Shown here one piece after another: positions 36,004 to 45,763 of a DNA stretch of 64,000 nt (position 1 is the first letter of the stretch; each line of letters opens with the position of its first letter). The translations under genes and the position numbers were made by a program. Source of the DNA: Rhizobium altiplani (GTDB taxonomy: Bacteria > Pseudomonadota > Alphaproteobacteria > Rhizobiales > Rhizobiaceae); the NCBI RefSeq assembly GCF_001542405.1, contig NZ_LNCD01000070.1:1-64000 (forward strand), read 5' to 3'. The notes under the pieces are model-generated. The model ran no database searches and had not been told where the DNA came from. It was given only the letters and a program-made list of their open reading frames with translations.

Positions 36004-36552
36004 TCAGCGACGGACCGCAAGACCGAAAGCGAGCATCGACCAACCCTGCAGCAGAAGGTCACAGGCGAGGAAAAGTCCCAGGATCCAAAGGCTGTTGACC
36101 GGCCATCCGAGCGCAATAACCACGCCAGCCAGCGCCGTGATGATACCGCTCAAAAGGACCCAGCCCCATCCTTTCACGGGGCGCATACGCCAGCCGACCC
36201 AGATTCGGAACACGCCAGCAACGAGCAAGGCGATCGCCAGAAACAGCGTCAACACAGCCGATGCCAGAAGGGGATTCTCGAAGGCAAAGAAACCGGCCAG
36301 CAAATACAGAACGCCGCTCAAGGCCCAAACCAGCGCCTGCTCCCAGCTTCTCACCTGAAAAGCGTGGATCAGGTAGACCACACCGCCGATCAGCATCAGG
36401 ATTCCGACATAGTAGACGGAGACAACGGTCGCGAGCGCGACGTTTGCCAACGCGATAAAGCCGCAGACGATCAGCAGCACGCCAAGTGCCGCGAACCAAC
36501 CCCATTTCGATTGCAGCGACGAAAAACCCAGTCGATCAGAAATATCTGCCAT
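36004..36552 (-). CDS. HdeD family membrane protein (DUF308)
   Basis: A 182-residue protein of six closely spaced helices in the HdeD pattern (WGWFAALGVLLIVCGFIALAN, YVGILMLIGGVVYLIHAF, WALSGVLYLLAGFFAFENPLLA, IWVGWRMRPVKGWGWVLLSGIITALAGVVI). HdeD proteins are linked to acid and stress resistance. Start at the MADISDRLG Met with an AGGAGG-like site upstream. It stands alone, divergent from betI. Confidence 0.85.
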   Translation of the reverse strand: MADISDRLGFSSLQSKWGWFAALGVLLIVCGFIALANVALATVVSVYYVGILMLIGGVVYLIHAFQVRSWEQALVWALSGVLYLLAGFFAFENPLLASAVLTLFLAIALLVAGVFRIWVGWRMRPVKGWGWVLLSGIITALAGVVIALGWPVNSLWILGLFLACDLLLQGWSMLAFGLAVRR

Positions 36553-36639
36553 GGCACGCCTCCTGGTTGGTAGAAGACTATGCCGCAAAATCGCGGAATT
36601 GGAAGAGGTTAGCCTTCTGGAAGTGTTGTCAGATTTTTA

Positions 36640-36659
36640 TTGATTGATCAGTCAATCAA
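36640..36659. promoter_or_regulatory. BetI operator candidate
   Basis: TTGATTGATCAGTCAATCAA has perfect 8-bp arms around TCAG, 35 nt before the betI start. The ATTGATTGA-type half-sites match the kind of operator reported for BetI. Binding by choline-responsive BetI would silence the whole bet operon. Confidence 0.75.
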
Positions 36660-36694
36660 AATTATGCTGGATGGCATCTTCATGGAGTGATGCG

Positions 36695-37294
36695 ATGCCC
36701 AAGGTCGGAATGGAGCCGGTTCGCCGCAAGGCGCTTGTCGATGCCGCGCTGCGCGTGATCGGCGATCACGGCTCGCTGACTGTCACCATGTCCGAAATTG
36801 CCCGGCAAGCCGGCGTGTCGCCGGCGCTGGCGCATCATTACTTTGGCAGCAAGGAACAGCTGCTGATCGAGACTGTCCGCTCTCTCCTCAAGCAGCTCCG
36901 CGACGACGTCGTGACTGCGCTGAAGGCGGTGGACGCACCGCGCGAGAAGCTCTCCGCCGTCATCCGCGTCAGCTTCCAGGCAGACCAGTTCGCGCCGGCA
37001 ACAATCGCCGCCTGGCTCGCCTTCTACGCCGAGGCGCAGCGCTCCGAGGAAACCAGGCGCTTCCTTGTCATCTATGCCCGCCGTCTGCAGTCGAACCTCA
37101 TCGCCAACCTGAAAGCGCTCTGCCCTTACGATGCCGCAGAACGCATTGCCGAAGGCGCGGCTGCGATGATCGACGGGCTCTACATCCGCCAAAGTCTGAG
37201 ATCGGCGCCTGTCAGCATCGAGGCATCGATCGCGCTTACCGAAGACTATATCAATTCACAGCTTGCCGCCCTTGCGAAAGGACAGATCCAGTGA
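36695..37294 (+). CDS. betI: Choline-responsive repressor
   Basis: A 199-residue TetR-family protein with the helix-turn-helix [29 protein letters not shown] and the BetI start [18 protein letters not shown]. It represses the bet genes until choline is present. GGAG lies before the ATG. Its stop overlaps the GTG start of betB (GTGA), so the two are translationally coupled. Confidence 0.93.
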   Translation: MPKVGMEPVRRKALVDAALRVIGDHGSLTVTMSEIARQAGVSPALAHHYFGSKEQLLIETVRSLLKQLRDDVVTALKAVDAPREKLSAVIRVSFQADQFAPATIAAWLAFYAEAQRSEETRRFLVIYARRLQSNLIANLKALCPYDAAERIAEGAAAMIDGLYIRQSLRSAPVSIEASIALTEDYINSQLAALAKGQIQ

Positions 37295-38760
37295 CCCTCA
37301 GAGCCCAGCCAAAAGCCTCCCATTTCATCGACGGCGAATATGTCGAGGATGACGCGGGCAGCGTCATCGAAAGCATCTATCCGGCGACCGGCGAAATCAT
37401 CGCCCGGCTGCACGCGGCAACCCCTGCTATCGTCGAAAAGGCGATCGCGTCGGCCAAGCGCGCCCAGCCGGAATGGGCGGCGATGAGCCCGACGGCGCGC
37501 GGCCGCATCCTCAAACGTGCCGCCGACATCATGCGCGAGCGCAACCGCGAGCTGTCCGAACTCGAGACGCTCGATACCGGCAAGCCGATCCAGGAAACCA
37601 TTGTCGCCGACCCGACATCGGGGGCAGACAGCTTCGAATACTTTGGCGGCATTGCCGCTGCCGGCCTCAATGGTTCCTACATCCCGCTCGGTGGCGATTT
37701 CGCCTACACCAAGCGCGTGCCGCTCGGCGTCTGCGTGGGCATCGGCGCCTGGAACTATCCACAGCAGATCGCCTGCTGGAAGGGTGCACCGGCGCTCGCC
37801 GCCGGCAATGCCATGGTTTTCAAGCCGTCGGAAAACACGCCGCTCGGCGCGCTTGCCATTGCCGAGATCCTTCATGAGGCGGGCCTACCGAAGGGGCTCT
37901 ACAATGTCATCCAGGGTGACCGCGAGACCGGCCCCCTGCTGGTCAATCACCCTGACGTTGCCAAGGTGTCGCTGACGGGCTCGGTGCCGACCGGCCGCAA
38001 GGTCGCCGCGGCCGCTGCCGGCAATCTCAAGCACGTCACCATGGAGCTCGGCGGCAAGTCGCCTCTAATCGTCTTCGACGATGCTGATATCGACAGCGCC
38101 GTCGGCGGCGCCATGCTCGGCAACTTCTATTCGACCGGTCAGGTCTGTTCGAACGGCACCCGCGTCTTCGTGCAGCGGAAAATCAAGGCGGAGTTCCTGA
38201 AGCGGCTGAAGGCTCGCACCGAGGCGATCGCCATCGGCGATCCGATGGACGAGGCGACCCAGCTCGGGCCGATGGTGTCCTGGGCGCAGCGCGACAAGGT
38301 TCTCTCCTACATCGAGAAGGGCAAGGCGGAAGGCGCAAGGCTCGTCACCGGCGGCGGCATCCCGAACAACGTCTCCGGCGAAGGCTACTACGTGCAGCCG
38401 ACGGTCTTTGCGGACGTCACCGACGAGATGACGATCGCCCGCGAGGAGATCTTCGGCCCTGTCATGTGCGTGCTCGACTTCGACGACGAGGCGGAGGTGA
38501 TCGCCCGCGGCAACGCCACGGAATTCGGTCTCTCCGCCGGCGTCTTCACCGCCGACCTGACGCGCGCCCATCGCGTCGTCGACCAGCTCGAGGCGGGCAC
38601 GCTGTGGATCAACACCTACAATCTCTGCCCTGTCGAAATCCCGTTCGGCGGCTCCAAGCAATCCGGCTTCGGACGCGAGAATTCGCTGGCCGCGCTGGAG
38701 CACTATTCGGAGCTGAAGACGGTTTATGTCGGCATGGGGCCGGTGCAGGCGCCCTATTGA
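37291..38760 (+). CDS. betB: Betaine aldehyde dehydrogenase
   Basis: A 489-residue aldehyde dehydrogenase that oxidises betaine aldehyde to glycine betaine with NAD+. The catalytic Cys286 is in GQVCSNGTR and Glu252 in [31 protein letters not shown] is the BetB cofactor-binding segment. Uses a GTG start overlapping betI by 4 nt. Followed after 107 nt by betA. In Sinorhizobium meliloti betC lies between betI and betB; here it is absent. Confidence 0.95.
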   Translation: MTLRAQPKASHFIDGEYVEDDAGSVIESIYPATGEIIARLHAATPAIVEKAIASAKRAQPEWAAMSPTARGRILKRAADIMRERNRELSELETLDTGKPIQETIVADPTSGADSFEYFGGIAAAGLNGSYIPLGGDFAYTKRVPLGVCVGIGAWNYPQQIACWKGAPALAAGNAMVFKPSENTPLGALAIAEILHEAGLPKGLYNVIQGDRETGPLLVNHPDVAKVSLTGSVPTGRKVAAAAAGNLKHVTMELGGKSPLIVFDDADIDSAVGGAMLGNFYSTGQVCSNGTRVFVQRKIKAEFLKRLKARTEAIAIGDPMDEATQLGPMVSWAQRDKVLSYIEKGKAEGARLVTGGGIPNNVSGEGYYVQPTVFADVTDEMTIAREEIFGPVMCVLDFDDEAEVIARGNATEFGLSAGVFTADLTRAHRVVDQLEAGTLWINTYNLCPVEIPFGGSKQSGFGRENSLAALEHYSELKTVYVGMGPVQAPY

Positions 38761-38867
38761 GGCAGCAGGCGGCCGGTCCCGGCAGGTAGCATTCAATTTT
38801 CGCTTCGTCACGATCGGCTCACCAGCGGGCCCGAGGACGAGGTGGTGAATCGGAAAAGAAGCACATC

Positions 38868-40520
38868 ATGCAGCAGGCAGATTTCGTCATCATCGGCTCC
38901 GGCTCGGCGGGTTCCGCCCTCGCCTACCGGCTTTCGGAAGACGGCAAGAATACCGTCATCGTCATCGAGGCGGGCGGCTCCGATTTCGGGCCGTTCATCC
39001 AGATGCCGGCGGCGCTTGCCTGGCCGATGAGCATGAAGCGCTACAACTGGGGCTATCTCTCCGAGCCCGAGCCGAACCTGAACAACCGGCGGATCACCGC
39101 GCCGCGCGGCAAGGTGATCGGCGGCTCCTCCTCGATCAACGGCATGGTCTATGTGCGCGGCCACGCCGAGGACTATAACCGCTGGGAAGAGCTCGGCGCG
39201 CAAGGCTGGGCCTATGCCGACGTGCTGCCCTACTTCAAGCGGATGGAGCACAGCCATGGCGGCGAGGAAGGCTGGCGCGGCACTAACGGTCCGCTGCACG
39301 TCCAGCGCGGCGTCTTTCGCAACCCGCTGTTTCGCGCCTTCATCGAGGCCGGCAAGCAGGCGGGCTTTGAGGCAACCGAGGATTACAACGGCTCGAAGCA
39401 GGAAGGCTTCGGGCTGATGGAGCAGACGATTTTCGGCGGCCGGCGCTGGTCGGCTGCGTCAGCCTATTTGAAACCGGCGCTGAAGCGGCCGAATGTCGAA
39501 GTCGTCTATGGCCACGCCCAGAAGGTGATAATCGAGAACGGCCGGGCGACCGGCGTCGAAATCGAGCGCGGCGGCAGGGTCGAGATCGTCAAGGCCAATC
39601 GCGAGGTCATCGTTTCGGCCTCCTCCTTCAATTCGCCGAAGCTCCTGATGCTCTCAGGCATCGGGCCGGGCGCGCATCTGCAGGAGATGGGGATCGAGAT
39701 AGAGGCAGACCGGCCGGGCGTCGGCGCCAACCTGCAAGACCACATGGAATTCTACTTCCAACAGGTCAGCACCAAGCCGGTTTCGCTCTATTCCTGGCTT
39801 CCCTGGTTCTGGCAGGGGGTCGCAGGCGCGCAATGGATGTTCACCAAATCGGGGCTCGGCACCTCGAACCAGTTCGAGGCCTGCGCCTTCCTGCGCTCCG
39901 CGCCTGGCGTCAAGCAGCCTGACATCCAGTATCACTTCCTGCCGGTCGCGATCAGCTATGACGGCAAGGCGGCAGCCAAGAGCCACGGCTTCCAGGTGCA
40001 TGTCGGCTACAATCTGTCGAAGTCGCGGGGCAATGTCACGCTTGGTTCCTCGGAACCGAAGACCGATCCGGTCATTCGCTTCAACTACATGAGCCATCCC
40101 GAGGACTGGGAAAAGTTCCGTCATTGCGTGCGGCTCACCCGCGAGATCTTCGGCCAGAAGGCGTTCGACCAGTATCGCGGCCCGGAGATCCAGCCGGGCG
40201 AGGCCGTCCAGAGCGATGAGCAGATCGACGCCTTCCTGCGCGAGCACCTGGAAAGCGCCTATCACCCATGCGGCACCTGCAAGATGGGCGCGAAAACCGA
40301 CCCGATGGCGGTCGTAGATCCCGAAACGCGCGTCATCGGCGTCGACGGGCTGCGCGTCGCGGACAGCTCGATCTTCCCGCACGTCACCTACGGCAATCTC
40401 AACGGCCCGTCGATCATGACCGGCGAGAAGGCTGCCGACCATATCCTCGGCAAGCAGCCGCTGCCGCGCTCCAACCAGGAGCCGTGGATCAATCCGCGCT
40501 GGGAAGTGAGTGATCGGTAA
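38868..40520 (+). CDS. betA: Choline dehydrogenase
   Basis: A 550-residue GMC-family flavoprotein that oxidises choline to betaine aldehyde. The FAD site is [20 protein letters not shown] with [10 protein letters not shown]; the family signature [19 protein letters not shown] and the C-terminal HPCGTCKMG are present. Expected to be membrane-associated and to work with BetB to supply the osmoprotectant glycine betaine. Confidence 0.95.
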   Translation: MQQADFVIIGSGSAGSALAYRLSEDGKNTVIVIEAGGSDFGPFIQMPAALAWPMSMKRYNWGYLSEPEPNLNNRRITAPRGKVIGGSSSINGMVYVRGHAEDYNRWEELGAQGWAYADVLPYFKRMEHSHGGEEGWRGTNGPLHVQRGVFRNPLFRAFIEAGKQAGFEATEDYNGSKQEGFGLMEQTIFGGRRWSAASAYLKPALKRPNVEVVYGHAQKVIIENGRATGVEIERGGRVEIVKANREVIVSASSFNSPKLLMLSGIGPGAHLQEMGIEIEADRPGVGANLQDHMEFYFQQVSTKPVSLYSWLPWFWQGVAGAQWMFTKSGLGTSNQFEACAFLRSAPGVKQPDIQYHFLPVAISYDGKAAAKSHGFQVHVGYNLSKSRGNVTLGSSEPKTDPVIRFNYMSHPEDWEKFRHCVRLTREIFGQKAFDQYRGPEIQPGEAVQSDEQIDAFLREHLESAYHPCGTCKMGAKTDPMAVVDPETRVIGVDGLRVADSSIFPHVTYGNLNGPSIMTGEKAADHILGKQPLPRSNQEPWINPRWEVSDR

Positions 40521-40534
40521 CCTGCCGATTGCCA

Positions 40535-41011
40535 TCAGACAAAGCCGATCCAGCGGCCGGCAAGGAGCGCGGATATCCATACGGCCGCGGAAAGGCCCGC
40601 CTGCAGGCGCAAGCTCAACGCGGGCGCAGAGCCTGACACGGCCCGTCGCCAGGCTGCCTGGGCATGGACCACGGCGGCGTTCAGAATGCCGAGGACCAAC
40701 AGCCCCAGCTTCGCCAGGAAGGCGGGATTTTCGGCGTATTCGATCGGCTTGACGCTGAAAAGGGCAAAGCCGGTGATAACAGCTCCCATGAGCCCGACAG
40801 CCGCGGCCCGCGACAGGAACGGGCCAACCACCGCCAGCGGCACCGAGCCGACGCAGCCCATCAGCCGCAGATCCAGCGGCAGGATCGCCCCGATCAGCAG
40901 CCCGATCGAAAGGATATGGGCGGCGTTGACGACCATGTAGACAAGCGCCGAGCGCCGCAGCCCTGACGACAGCGGGGTTGCGGCGAGCCATTCGAGGAAC
41001 TCGATCGCCAT
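40535..41011 (-). CDS. DUF6644-like membrane protein
   Basis: A 158-residue protein with four to five hydrophobic helices (MVVNAAHILSIGLLIGAILPLDLRLMG, AAVGLMGAVITGFALFSV, LAKLGLLVLGILNAAVVHAQAAW, AGLSAAVWISALLAGRWIGF). Conserved His in VNAAHI and VVHAQ could bind haem or metal, but this is inference. It starts 3 nt after the stop of the DUF6152 gene, so the two form an operon. Confidence 0.7.
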   Translation of the reverse strand: MAIEFLEWLAATPLSSGLRRSALVYMVVNAAHILSIGLLIGAILPLDLRLMGCVGSVPLAVVGPFLSRAAAVGLMGAVITGFALFSVKPIEYAENPAFLAKLGLLVLGILNAAVVHAQAAWRRAVSGSAPALSLRLQAGLSAAVWISALLAGRWIGFV

Positions 41012-41014
41012 TGC

Positions 41015-41401
41015 TTAGTTCGTCTGGATCCGTTCCGGATAGATGTCGTAGCGCTTGTCGGCGACGGTGATCCGCACCGCCTTCATCCGCTTTTCGTCGG
41101 CCTTCAGCGAACGGTTTCCGAGGACAACAATCGGATCCCCCTTCTTCGCGGAGCCTTCGACAAAGCCCGAGCGTTCAGTCTGCCTGGGATTGCCAAGTTC
41201 GACGAGCCAGATGCCGTCGGCCGTTGTCGCAACGTCGAGCGTCGGGTGCGGGCCACCCATCGTTACCTTCTCGATGGTGCCGCGCAGCTCCGTCTGCTCA
41301 CCCTCGGCCCACGACCAGCCATGGTGCGCTGCGGCTCCCGTCGCCACGCTCAGCGCGAGGATCGCACCAATTACCATCCGTTTCGAGTTGATGAGACGCA
41401 T
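41015..41401 (-). CDS. DUF6152-like periplasmic protein
   Basis: A 128-residue protein with a Sec signal (MRLINSKRMVIGAILALSVATGAAAHHGWSW) and a small beta-rich domain (GTIEKVTMGGPHPTLDVA...WLVELGNPRQTERSGF...GDPIVVLGNRSLKADEKRMKAVRIT). The mature N-terminus begins HHGW, a possible copper or other metal site. GGGAGAAAC precedes the ATG. Partner of the membrane protein just downstream. Confidence 0.72.
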   Translation of the reverse strand: MRLINSKRMVIGAILALSVATGAAAHHGWSWAEGEQTELRGTIEKVTMGGPHPTLDVATTADGIWLVELGNPRQTERSGFVEGSAKKGDPIVVLGNRSLKADEKRMKAVRITVADKRYDIYPERIQTN

Positions 41402-41543
41402 ATTCGTTTCTCCCTGCCTCAGGACAGGGGCGAATTGGCGTAGCGCCAGGCAATTGAAAGCTATCTCACCAAATCTTGAAGCGGCCACGTCCGCGTGCCT
41501 GATGGCCTCAAGCAACGGGTCTCAGCATTCGCTATCGTAAAGC

Positions 41544-41990
41544 CTAGGCGAGCAGGCGGGTGACTTCCGCGACCTTTGCCGGCGCGACAGCATCTGCGAT
41601 CGTCGTGGAGAACAGCACCTTGCGGGTCGCATCCGCCACCTTGGCGAAGACATGGCGGATCTCGCAGTTCTGCTCGCCATCGCAATCATCGCATTTGCGA
41701 TAAGCGGTGATCGATAGGCATGGAAGCGGTGCGATCGGGCCGTCGATGATCCGAAGCACCTCACCGAAGGTGATCATGTCGGCCGGCTTCAGCAGCAGAT
41801 ACCCGCCCGACTTGCCGCGGCGACTGACGACGATGCCCTGATGCTTCAGGTCGAGAAGGATCTGTTCAAGGAACTTCTTCGGGATCTTCTGCTGCGCCGC
41901 AATGTCTGAGATCATCACCGGCTCGCCGTCATCGGCTGCCGCCAACACCGTCAGCGCCCGCAGCGCATATTTTGCCTTTTGCGTAATCAT
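41544..41990 (-). CDS. Rrf2 family regulator, probable controller of the cys genes
   Basis: A 148-residue Rrf2 protein: helix-turn-helix MISDIAAQQKIPKKFLEQILLDLKHQGIV with SRRGKSGGYLLLKPA, and four cysteines at 91, 100, 103 and 109 (PCLSITAYRKCDDCDGEQNC), the region that binds an iron-sulfur cluster in IscR and related proteins. It is divergent from cysH-cysD-cysN. A TCTA-N9-TAGA repeat over the cysH -10 box is its likely site. It could sense cysteine, sulfide or cluster state. Confidence 0.82.
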   Translation of the reverse strand: MITQKAKYALRALTVLAAADDGEPVMISDIAAQQKIPKKFLEQILLDLKHQGIVVSRRGKSGGYLLLKPADMITFGEVLRIIDGPIAPLPCLSITAYRKCDDCDGEQNCEIRHVFAKVADATRKVLFSTTIADAVAPAKVAEVTRLLA

Positions 41991-42100
41991 TTTTGACCGT
42001 CGACACACACATGGCGGGCGGAATCACAGACCCGCCGCAAGCAGGATCCTGTCTCTATGGCATGCGCAGCATGAACGGAATTTGAACAAGCCGGCGAAAC

Positions 42101-42133
42101 CCTTGAGAGACAAGGTTTTTGGCCTTGTTTTTT
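42101..42133 (+). terminator. Alternative CCTTG/CAAGG hairpins upstream of cysH
   Basis: CAAGG (42111-42115) can pair with CCTTG at 42101-42105 or with CCTTG at 42123-42127. The second stem (ACAAGG/CCTTGT) is followed by a run of six T, like a terminator. The 412-nt gap between the Rrf2 and cysH starts has no other gene. Confidence 0.45.
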
Positions 42134-42200
42134 CACGCTCGGCCAATACTGCAAATCTACGTCAAAATGCACTTGCGATGTCATCACTTCACATTTCCGA

Positions 42201-42236
42201 TTGACAGGCAACGCGTTACTCTACTAAATCAATAGA
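42201..42236 (+). promoter_or_regulatory. cysH promoter and overlapping repressor site
   Basis: TTGACA (42201-42206) and CTAAAT (42224-42229), 17 bp apart, form a strong vegetative promoter. TCTACTAAATCAATAGA (42220-42236) is an inverted repeat covering the -10 box, a natural repressor site for the divergent Rrf2 protein. Confidence 0.7.
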
Positions 42237-42403
42237 CAATTTGGCTGACCGTCGACAAACCATCGCCGGTGCGGCTGCTTTTCCGCATTGCAGCGGCCGG
42301 GGAGAGATATTTGCTCCTATCGCGCCTGCTTTCGAAATCCGTTTTTCTGTCCGATCCAAGCCCGACCTGCGATACTCCGGCCAACATCAAGGACAGGATC
42401 CCC

Positions 42404-43150
42404 ATGACTGTTGCTGCCAATCCGAACGCTGAAGCGGAAACGCTGAACGCGAACCTCGCGAGCCTTGACCTTGCGGAGCGTCTGTCGCTCGTCGCCGGTC
42501 TTGGCGGCCGCGTCGTCTTCACCACCTCCCTCGGCATCGAGGACCAAGTCATCACCGCCGAAATCGGCAACCACCGCCTTCCGATTGACGTCGTGACGCT
42601 GCAGACCGGACGGTTGTTTCCGGAAACGCTGGCGCTGATCGACGAGACCGAGAAGCAATACGATCTTCACATCAGCCGTTACGAGCCCGAACAGGCAGAT
42701 ATCGATGCCTATGCCGCCAAGTACGGCCTCAACGGCTTCTACGAGAGCGTCGAAGCTAGGCATGCCTGTTGTGGCGTGCGCAAGCTGAAGCCGCTTGCGC
42801 GAGCCCTGGCAGGGGCGACGATCTGGATCACCGGCCTGCGCCGTGGCCAATCGGCCAACCGCGCTGAGACGCCGTTTGCGGAATATGACGCGGAGCGTCA
42901 TCTCCTGAAGGTGAACCCGCTCGCCGACTGGGACCTCGACGTTATCAAGGCCTATGTCGCCGACAACGGCGTGCCGATCAATCCGCTGCACGCCCGCGGC
43001 TATCCCTCGATCGGCTGCGAACCCTGCACCCGGGCGATCAAGCCGGGCGAGCCGGAACGCGCCGGCCGCTGGTGGTGGGAACAGGACGAAAAGCGCGAAT
43101 GCGGCCTGCACGTGGCTGAAGAGGCCTCGGCGATTGCCGCACAACAGTAA
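42404..43150 (+). CDS. cysH: Phosphoadenylyl/adenylyl-sulfate reductase, iron-sulfur type
   Basis: A 248-residue reductase of the APS-reductase type. It has the [4Fe-4S] cysteine pairs Cys122-Cys123 (RHACCGVRK) and Cys205/Cys208 (GCEPC) and the catalytic Cys233 in KRECGLH. It reduces activated sulfate to sulfite using thioredoxin. The frame is open 45 codons upstream, but the ATG at 42404 fits homologous lengths. First gene of cysH-cysD-cysN. Confidence 0.93.
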   Translation: MTVAANPNAEAETLNANLASLDLAERLSLVAGLGGRVVFTTSLGIEDQVITAEIGNHRLPIDVVTLQTGRLFPETLALIDETEKQYDLHISRYEPEQADIDAYAAKYGLNGFYESVEARHACCGVRKLKPLARALAGATIWITGLRRGQSANRAETPFAEYDAERHLLKVNPLADWDLDVIKAYVADNGVPINPLHARGYPSIGCEPCTRAIKPGEPERAGRWWWEQDEKRECGLHVAEEASAIAAQQ

Positions 43151-43261
43151 CCCGTCGACTTCGGGATCGGAGCGCGGCCCGTCGCCTGCGCTCCTCGAAG
43201 TCTGAAATGCACCCATTCCGGATGCCTCCCTTCCGAGAATGATTGAAGCCTGGAGTTAGAA

Positions 43262-44215
43262 ATGCCCGATAGCCGTCCGGATACGGAACTCAACAATCCC
43301 CGGAGCGCGAAGCCGCCGCTCGACCCGCATTTGAAGGCGCTCGAAAACGAAGCGATCCACATTTTCCGTGAGGTCGCCGCCGAATTCGAGCGTCCCGTCA
43401 TGCTCTACTCGATCGGCAAGGATTCGTCGGTCCTCCTGCATCTGGCCCGTAAGGCCTTCTATCCCGGTCGCGTCCCCTTCCCGCTGCTGCATGTCAACAC
43501 CGGCTGGAAATTCCGCGAGATGATTGCCTTTCGCGATGAAACCGCGAAGAAATACGACCTCGACCTGATCGAGCACATCAATCCGCGCGGTGCGGCTGAA
43601 AACATCACGCCGTTCACGCATGGCTCGGCCGCCTTTACCGACATCATGAAGACCGAGGGGCTGCGCCAGGCCCTCGACGCCGGCCAATTCGATGCCGCCT
43701 TCGGTGGCGCGCGCCGCGACGAGGAAGCCAGCCGCGCCAAGGAACGCATCTATTCCTTCCGCACGCCGGATCATCGCTGGGATCCGCGCAACCAGCGCCC
43801 GGAACTCTGGAACATCTACAATGGCCAGATCCGCAAGGGCGAAAGCGTTCGCGTTTTCCCGCTGTCGAATTGGACCGAAGTCGATATCTGGCGCTACATC
43901 CAGGCCGAAGACATTCCGCTCGTGCCGCTCTACTACGCCAAGAAGCGCCCCTATGTTGAGCGCGACGGCATGATGATCCTTGCCGAAGATCCGCGGCTGG
44001 AACTGTTGCCCGGCGAAGTGCGCCAGGAAGGCATGATCCGTTTCCGCACCCTCGGCGATTTTCCGCTGACGGGCGCCATCCCATCGAAGGCGACCACGCT
44101 CGAAGAGGTGATTGCCGAACTCGAAATTGCCACTGTCTCCGAACGTCAGGGCCGCGCCATCGACCGCGACCAGTCCGGTTCCATGGAAAAGAAGAAGCGT
44201 GAAGGATATTTCTGA
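43262..44215 (+). CDS. cysD: Sulfate adenylyltransferase subunit 2
   Basis: A 317-residue ATP pyrophosphatase-type protein with the PP-loop [13 protein letters not shown] and [41 protein letters not shown]. With CysN it makes adenylyl sulfate from ATP and sulfate. Separated from cysN by one base between stop and start. Confidence 0.96.
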   Translation: MPDSRPDTELNNPRSAKPPLDPHLKALENEAIHIFREVAAEFERPVMLYSIGKDSSVLLHLARKAFYPGRVPFPLLHVNTGWKFREMIAFRDETAKKYDLDLIEHINPRGAAENITPFTHGSAAFTDIMKTEGLRQALDAGQFDAAFGGARRDEEASRAKERIYSFRTPDHRWDPRNQRPELWNIYNGQIRKGESVRVFPLSNWTEVDIWRYIQAEDIPLVPLYYAKKRPYVERDGMMILAEDPRLELLPGEVRQEGMIRFRTLGDFPLTGAIPSKATTLEEVIAELEIATVSERQGRAIDRDQSGSMEKKKREGYF

Positions 44216-44216
44216 G

Positions 44217-45704
44217 ATGACCGCAGCCGTAACCGCCGCACACGCCCTCGCCGTGCCCGCCGCAGAACCCGCGACGGCGACCCGCGACTCGCGACCGCTG
44301 CGCCTCATCACCTGCGGCAGCGTCGATGATGGCAAGTCCACCCTGATCGGCCGCCTGCTCTGGGATACCAAGGCAGTCAAGGAAGACCAGGCCGCCACGC
44401 TACAGCGCGATTCCACCGGCAAGCAGAACGATCTCGGCCTGCCCGATTTCGCCCTGCTGCTCGACGGCCTGCAGGCCGAGCGTGAACAGGGCATCACCAT
44501 CGATGTCGCCTATCGCTACTTCTCGACTGACAAGCGCTCCTTCATCGTTGCCGACACGCCCGGCCACGAGCAGTACACCCGCAACATGGCAACCGGCGCC
44601 TCCACCGCCGACCTCGCCGTGCTGCTCGTCGACGCGCGCGCCGGCATTCTGGAGCAGACGCGTCGCCACGCAACGATCGCCTCGCTGCTCGGCATCAAGC
44701 AGTTCGTGCTTGCCATCAATAAGATCGACCTGACGAACTACGATCGCGCCGGCTTCGAGAAGATTACGCATGAATTCCGCGAATTCGCGCTGTCGCTCGG
44801 CGTCAAGCAGATCACCGCGATCCCGATGTCGGCCCTGAAGGGCGAGAACGTCGTTTACTCCGGTGAAGCGTCGATGCCGTGGTATGCCGGCCCGACGTTA
44901 GTCGAGACGCTCGAACTTGCGACCGTTCGCTCCTCGCAGGCGACCGGCTTCCGTTTCTCGGTGCAGCGCGTCTCCCGCCCCGGCGAAAGCTTCCGCGGCT
45001 ACCAGGGCACCGTTGCCGGCGGGTCCGTCAAGCCGGGTGATAGCGTCATGATCCTGCCGTCCGGCATGGTCGCCAACGTCTCCAAGATCGTCACCTTCGA
45101 TCTGGTGCGCAACGCGGCAGTCGCCGGCGATGCGATCACGCTGGTCCTCGACCGGCAGGTCGACGTCGCGCGCGGCGACATGATCGTCTCGATCGACAGC
45201 CAGCCGCAGGTCGGCCTCTCCTTCGACGCGCAGATCGTCGCACTGCAGCCGGAGGGTATCGAAGCCGGCAAGCGCTACTGGCTGAAGAGCGGCAGCCGCC
45301 GCCAGCGCGTGCAGGTACAGCCGTTGGCGCAGCTTGAACTGAAGACCGGCGCCTGGGCTCCTGTCGATACGCTCTACATGAATGCGATCGGCAAGGTGCG
45401 CCTCGCCTTCGACGAACAAGCGATCTTCGACCCCTACGAGCAGAACCGGGCGACCGGCTCCTTTATCCTGATCGACCCCGACACCAACAATACGGTGGCC
45501 GGCGGCATGGTCAGCGGAAAGCGGAGCGAGCTCGGCGGCATCCACGGCGGCGATGCCCGCGTGATCCTGTCTCTGCCGGCCGATCTCGCCGACCAGATCA
45601 TGGCGAGCGAACTCTTCGCCAACCGCCGCCACGAGGCGGAGGTGCGACGCATGACCGCCGCTGAGGCGGCCGACCTCTGGTCGAACGCGGCAAGCGACAT
45701 CTAG
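44217..45704 (+). CDS. cysN: Sulfate adenylyltransferase subunit 1 (GTPase)
   Basis: A 495-residue GTPase, elongation-factor-like: P-loop CGSVDDGKSTLIGR, switch DTPGHEQYTRNMATGAS and NKID. It powers CysD. No C-terminal APS kinase (CysC) domain is fused, unlike NodQ, which fits the APS-type CysH that needs no PAPS. The ATG at 44217 follows the cysD stop by one base. Confidence 0.95.
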   Translation: MTAAVTAAHALAVPAAEPATATRDSRPLRLITCGSVDDGKSTLIGRLLWDTKAVKEDQAATLQRDSTGKQNDLGLPDFALLLDGLQAEREQGITIDVAYRYFSTDKRSFIVADTPGHEQYTRNMATGASTADLAVLLVDARAGILEQTRRHATIASLLGIKQFVLAINKIDLTNYDRAGFEKITHEFREFALSLGVKQITAIPMSALKGENVVYSGEASMPWYAGPTLVETLELATVRSSQATGFRFSVQRVSRPGESFRGYQGTVAGGSVKPGDSVMILPSGMVANVSKIVTFDLVRNAAVAGDAITLVLDRQVDVARGDMIVSIDSQPQVGLSFDAQIVALQPEGIEAGKRYWLKSGSRRQRVQVQPLAQLELKTGAWAPVDTLYMNAIGKVRLAFDEQAIFDPYEQNRATGSFILIDPDTNNTVAGGMVSGKRSELGGIHGGDARVILSLPADLADQIMASELFANRRHEAEVRRMTAAEAADLWSNAASDI

Positions 45705-45711
45705 GCAAACG

Positions 45712-45738
45712 GAAACGGGGCCACATCGGCCCCGTTTC
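45712..45738. terminator. Bidirectional terminator between cysN and the ureidoglycine aminohydrolase gene
   Basis: GAAACGGGGCC (45712-45722) and GGCCCCGTTTC (45728-45738) form a perfect 11-bp stem with loop ACATC, 7 nt past the cysN stop and 25 nt past the convergent gene's stop. Confidence 0.75.
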
Positions 45739-45763
45739 TCATTCTAAACTCGCCGCGTGACCC

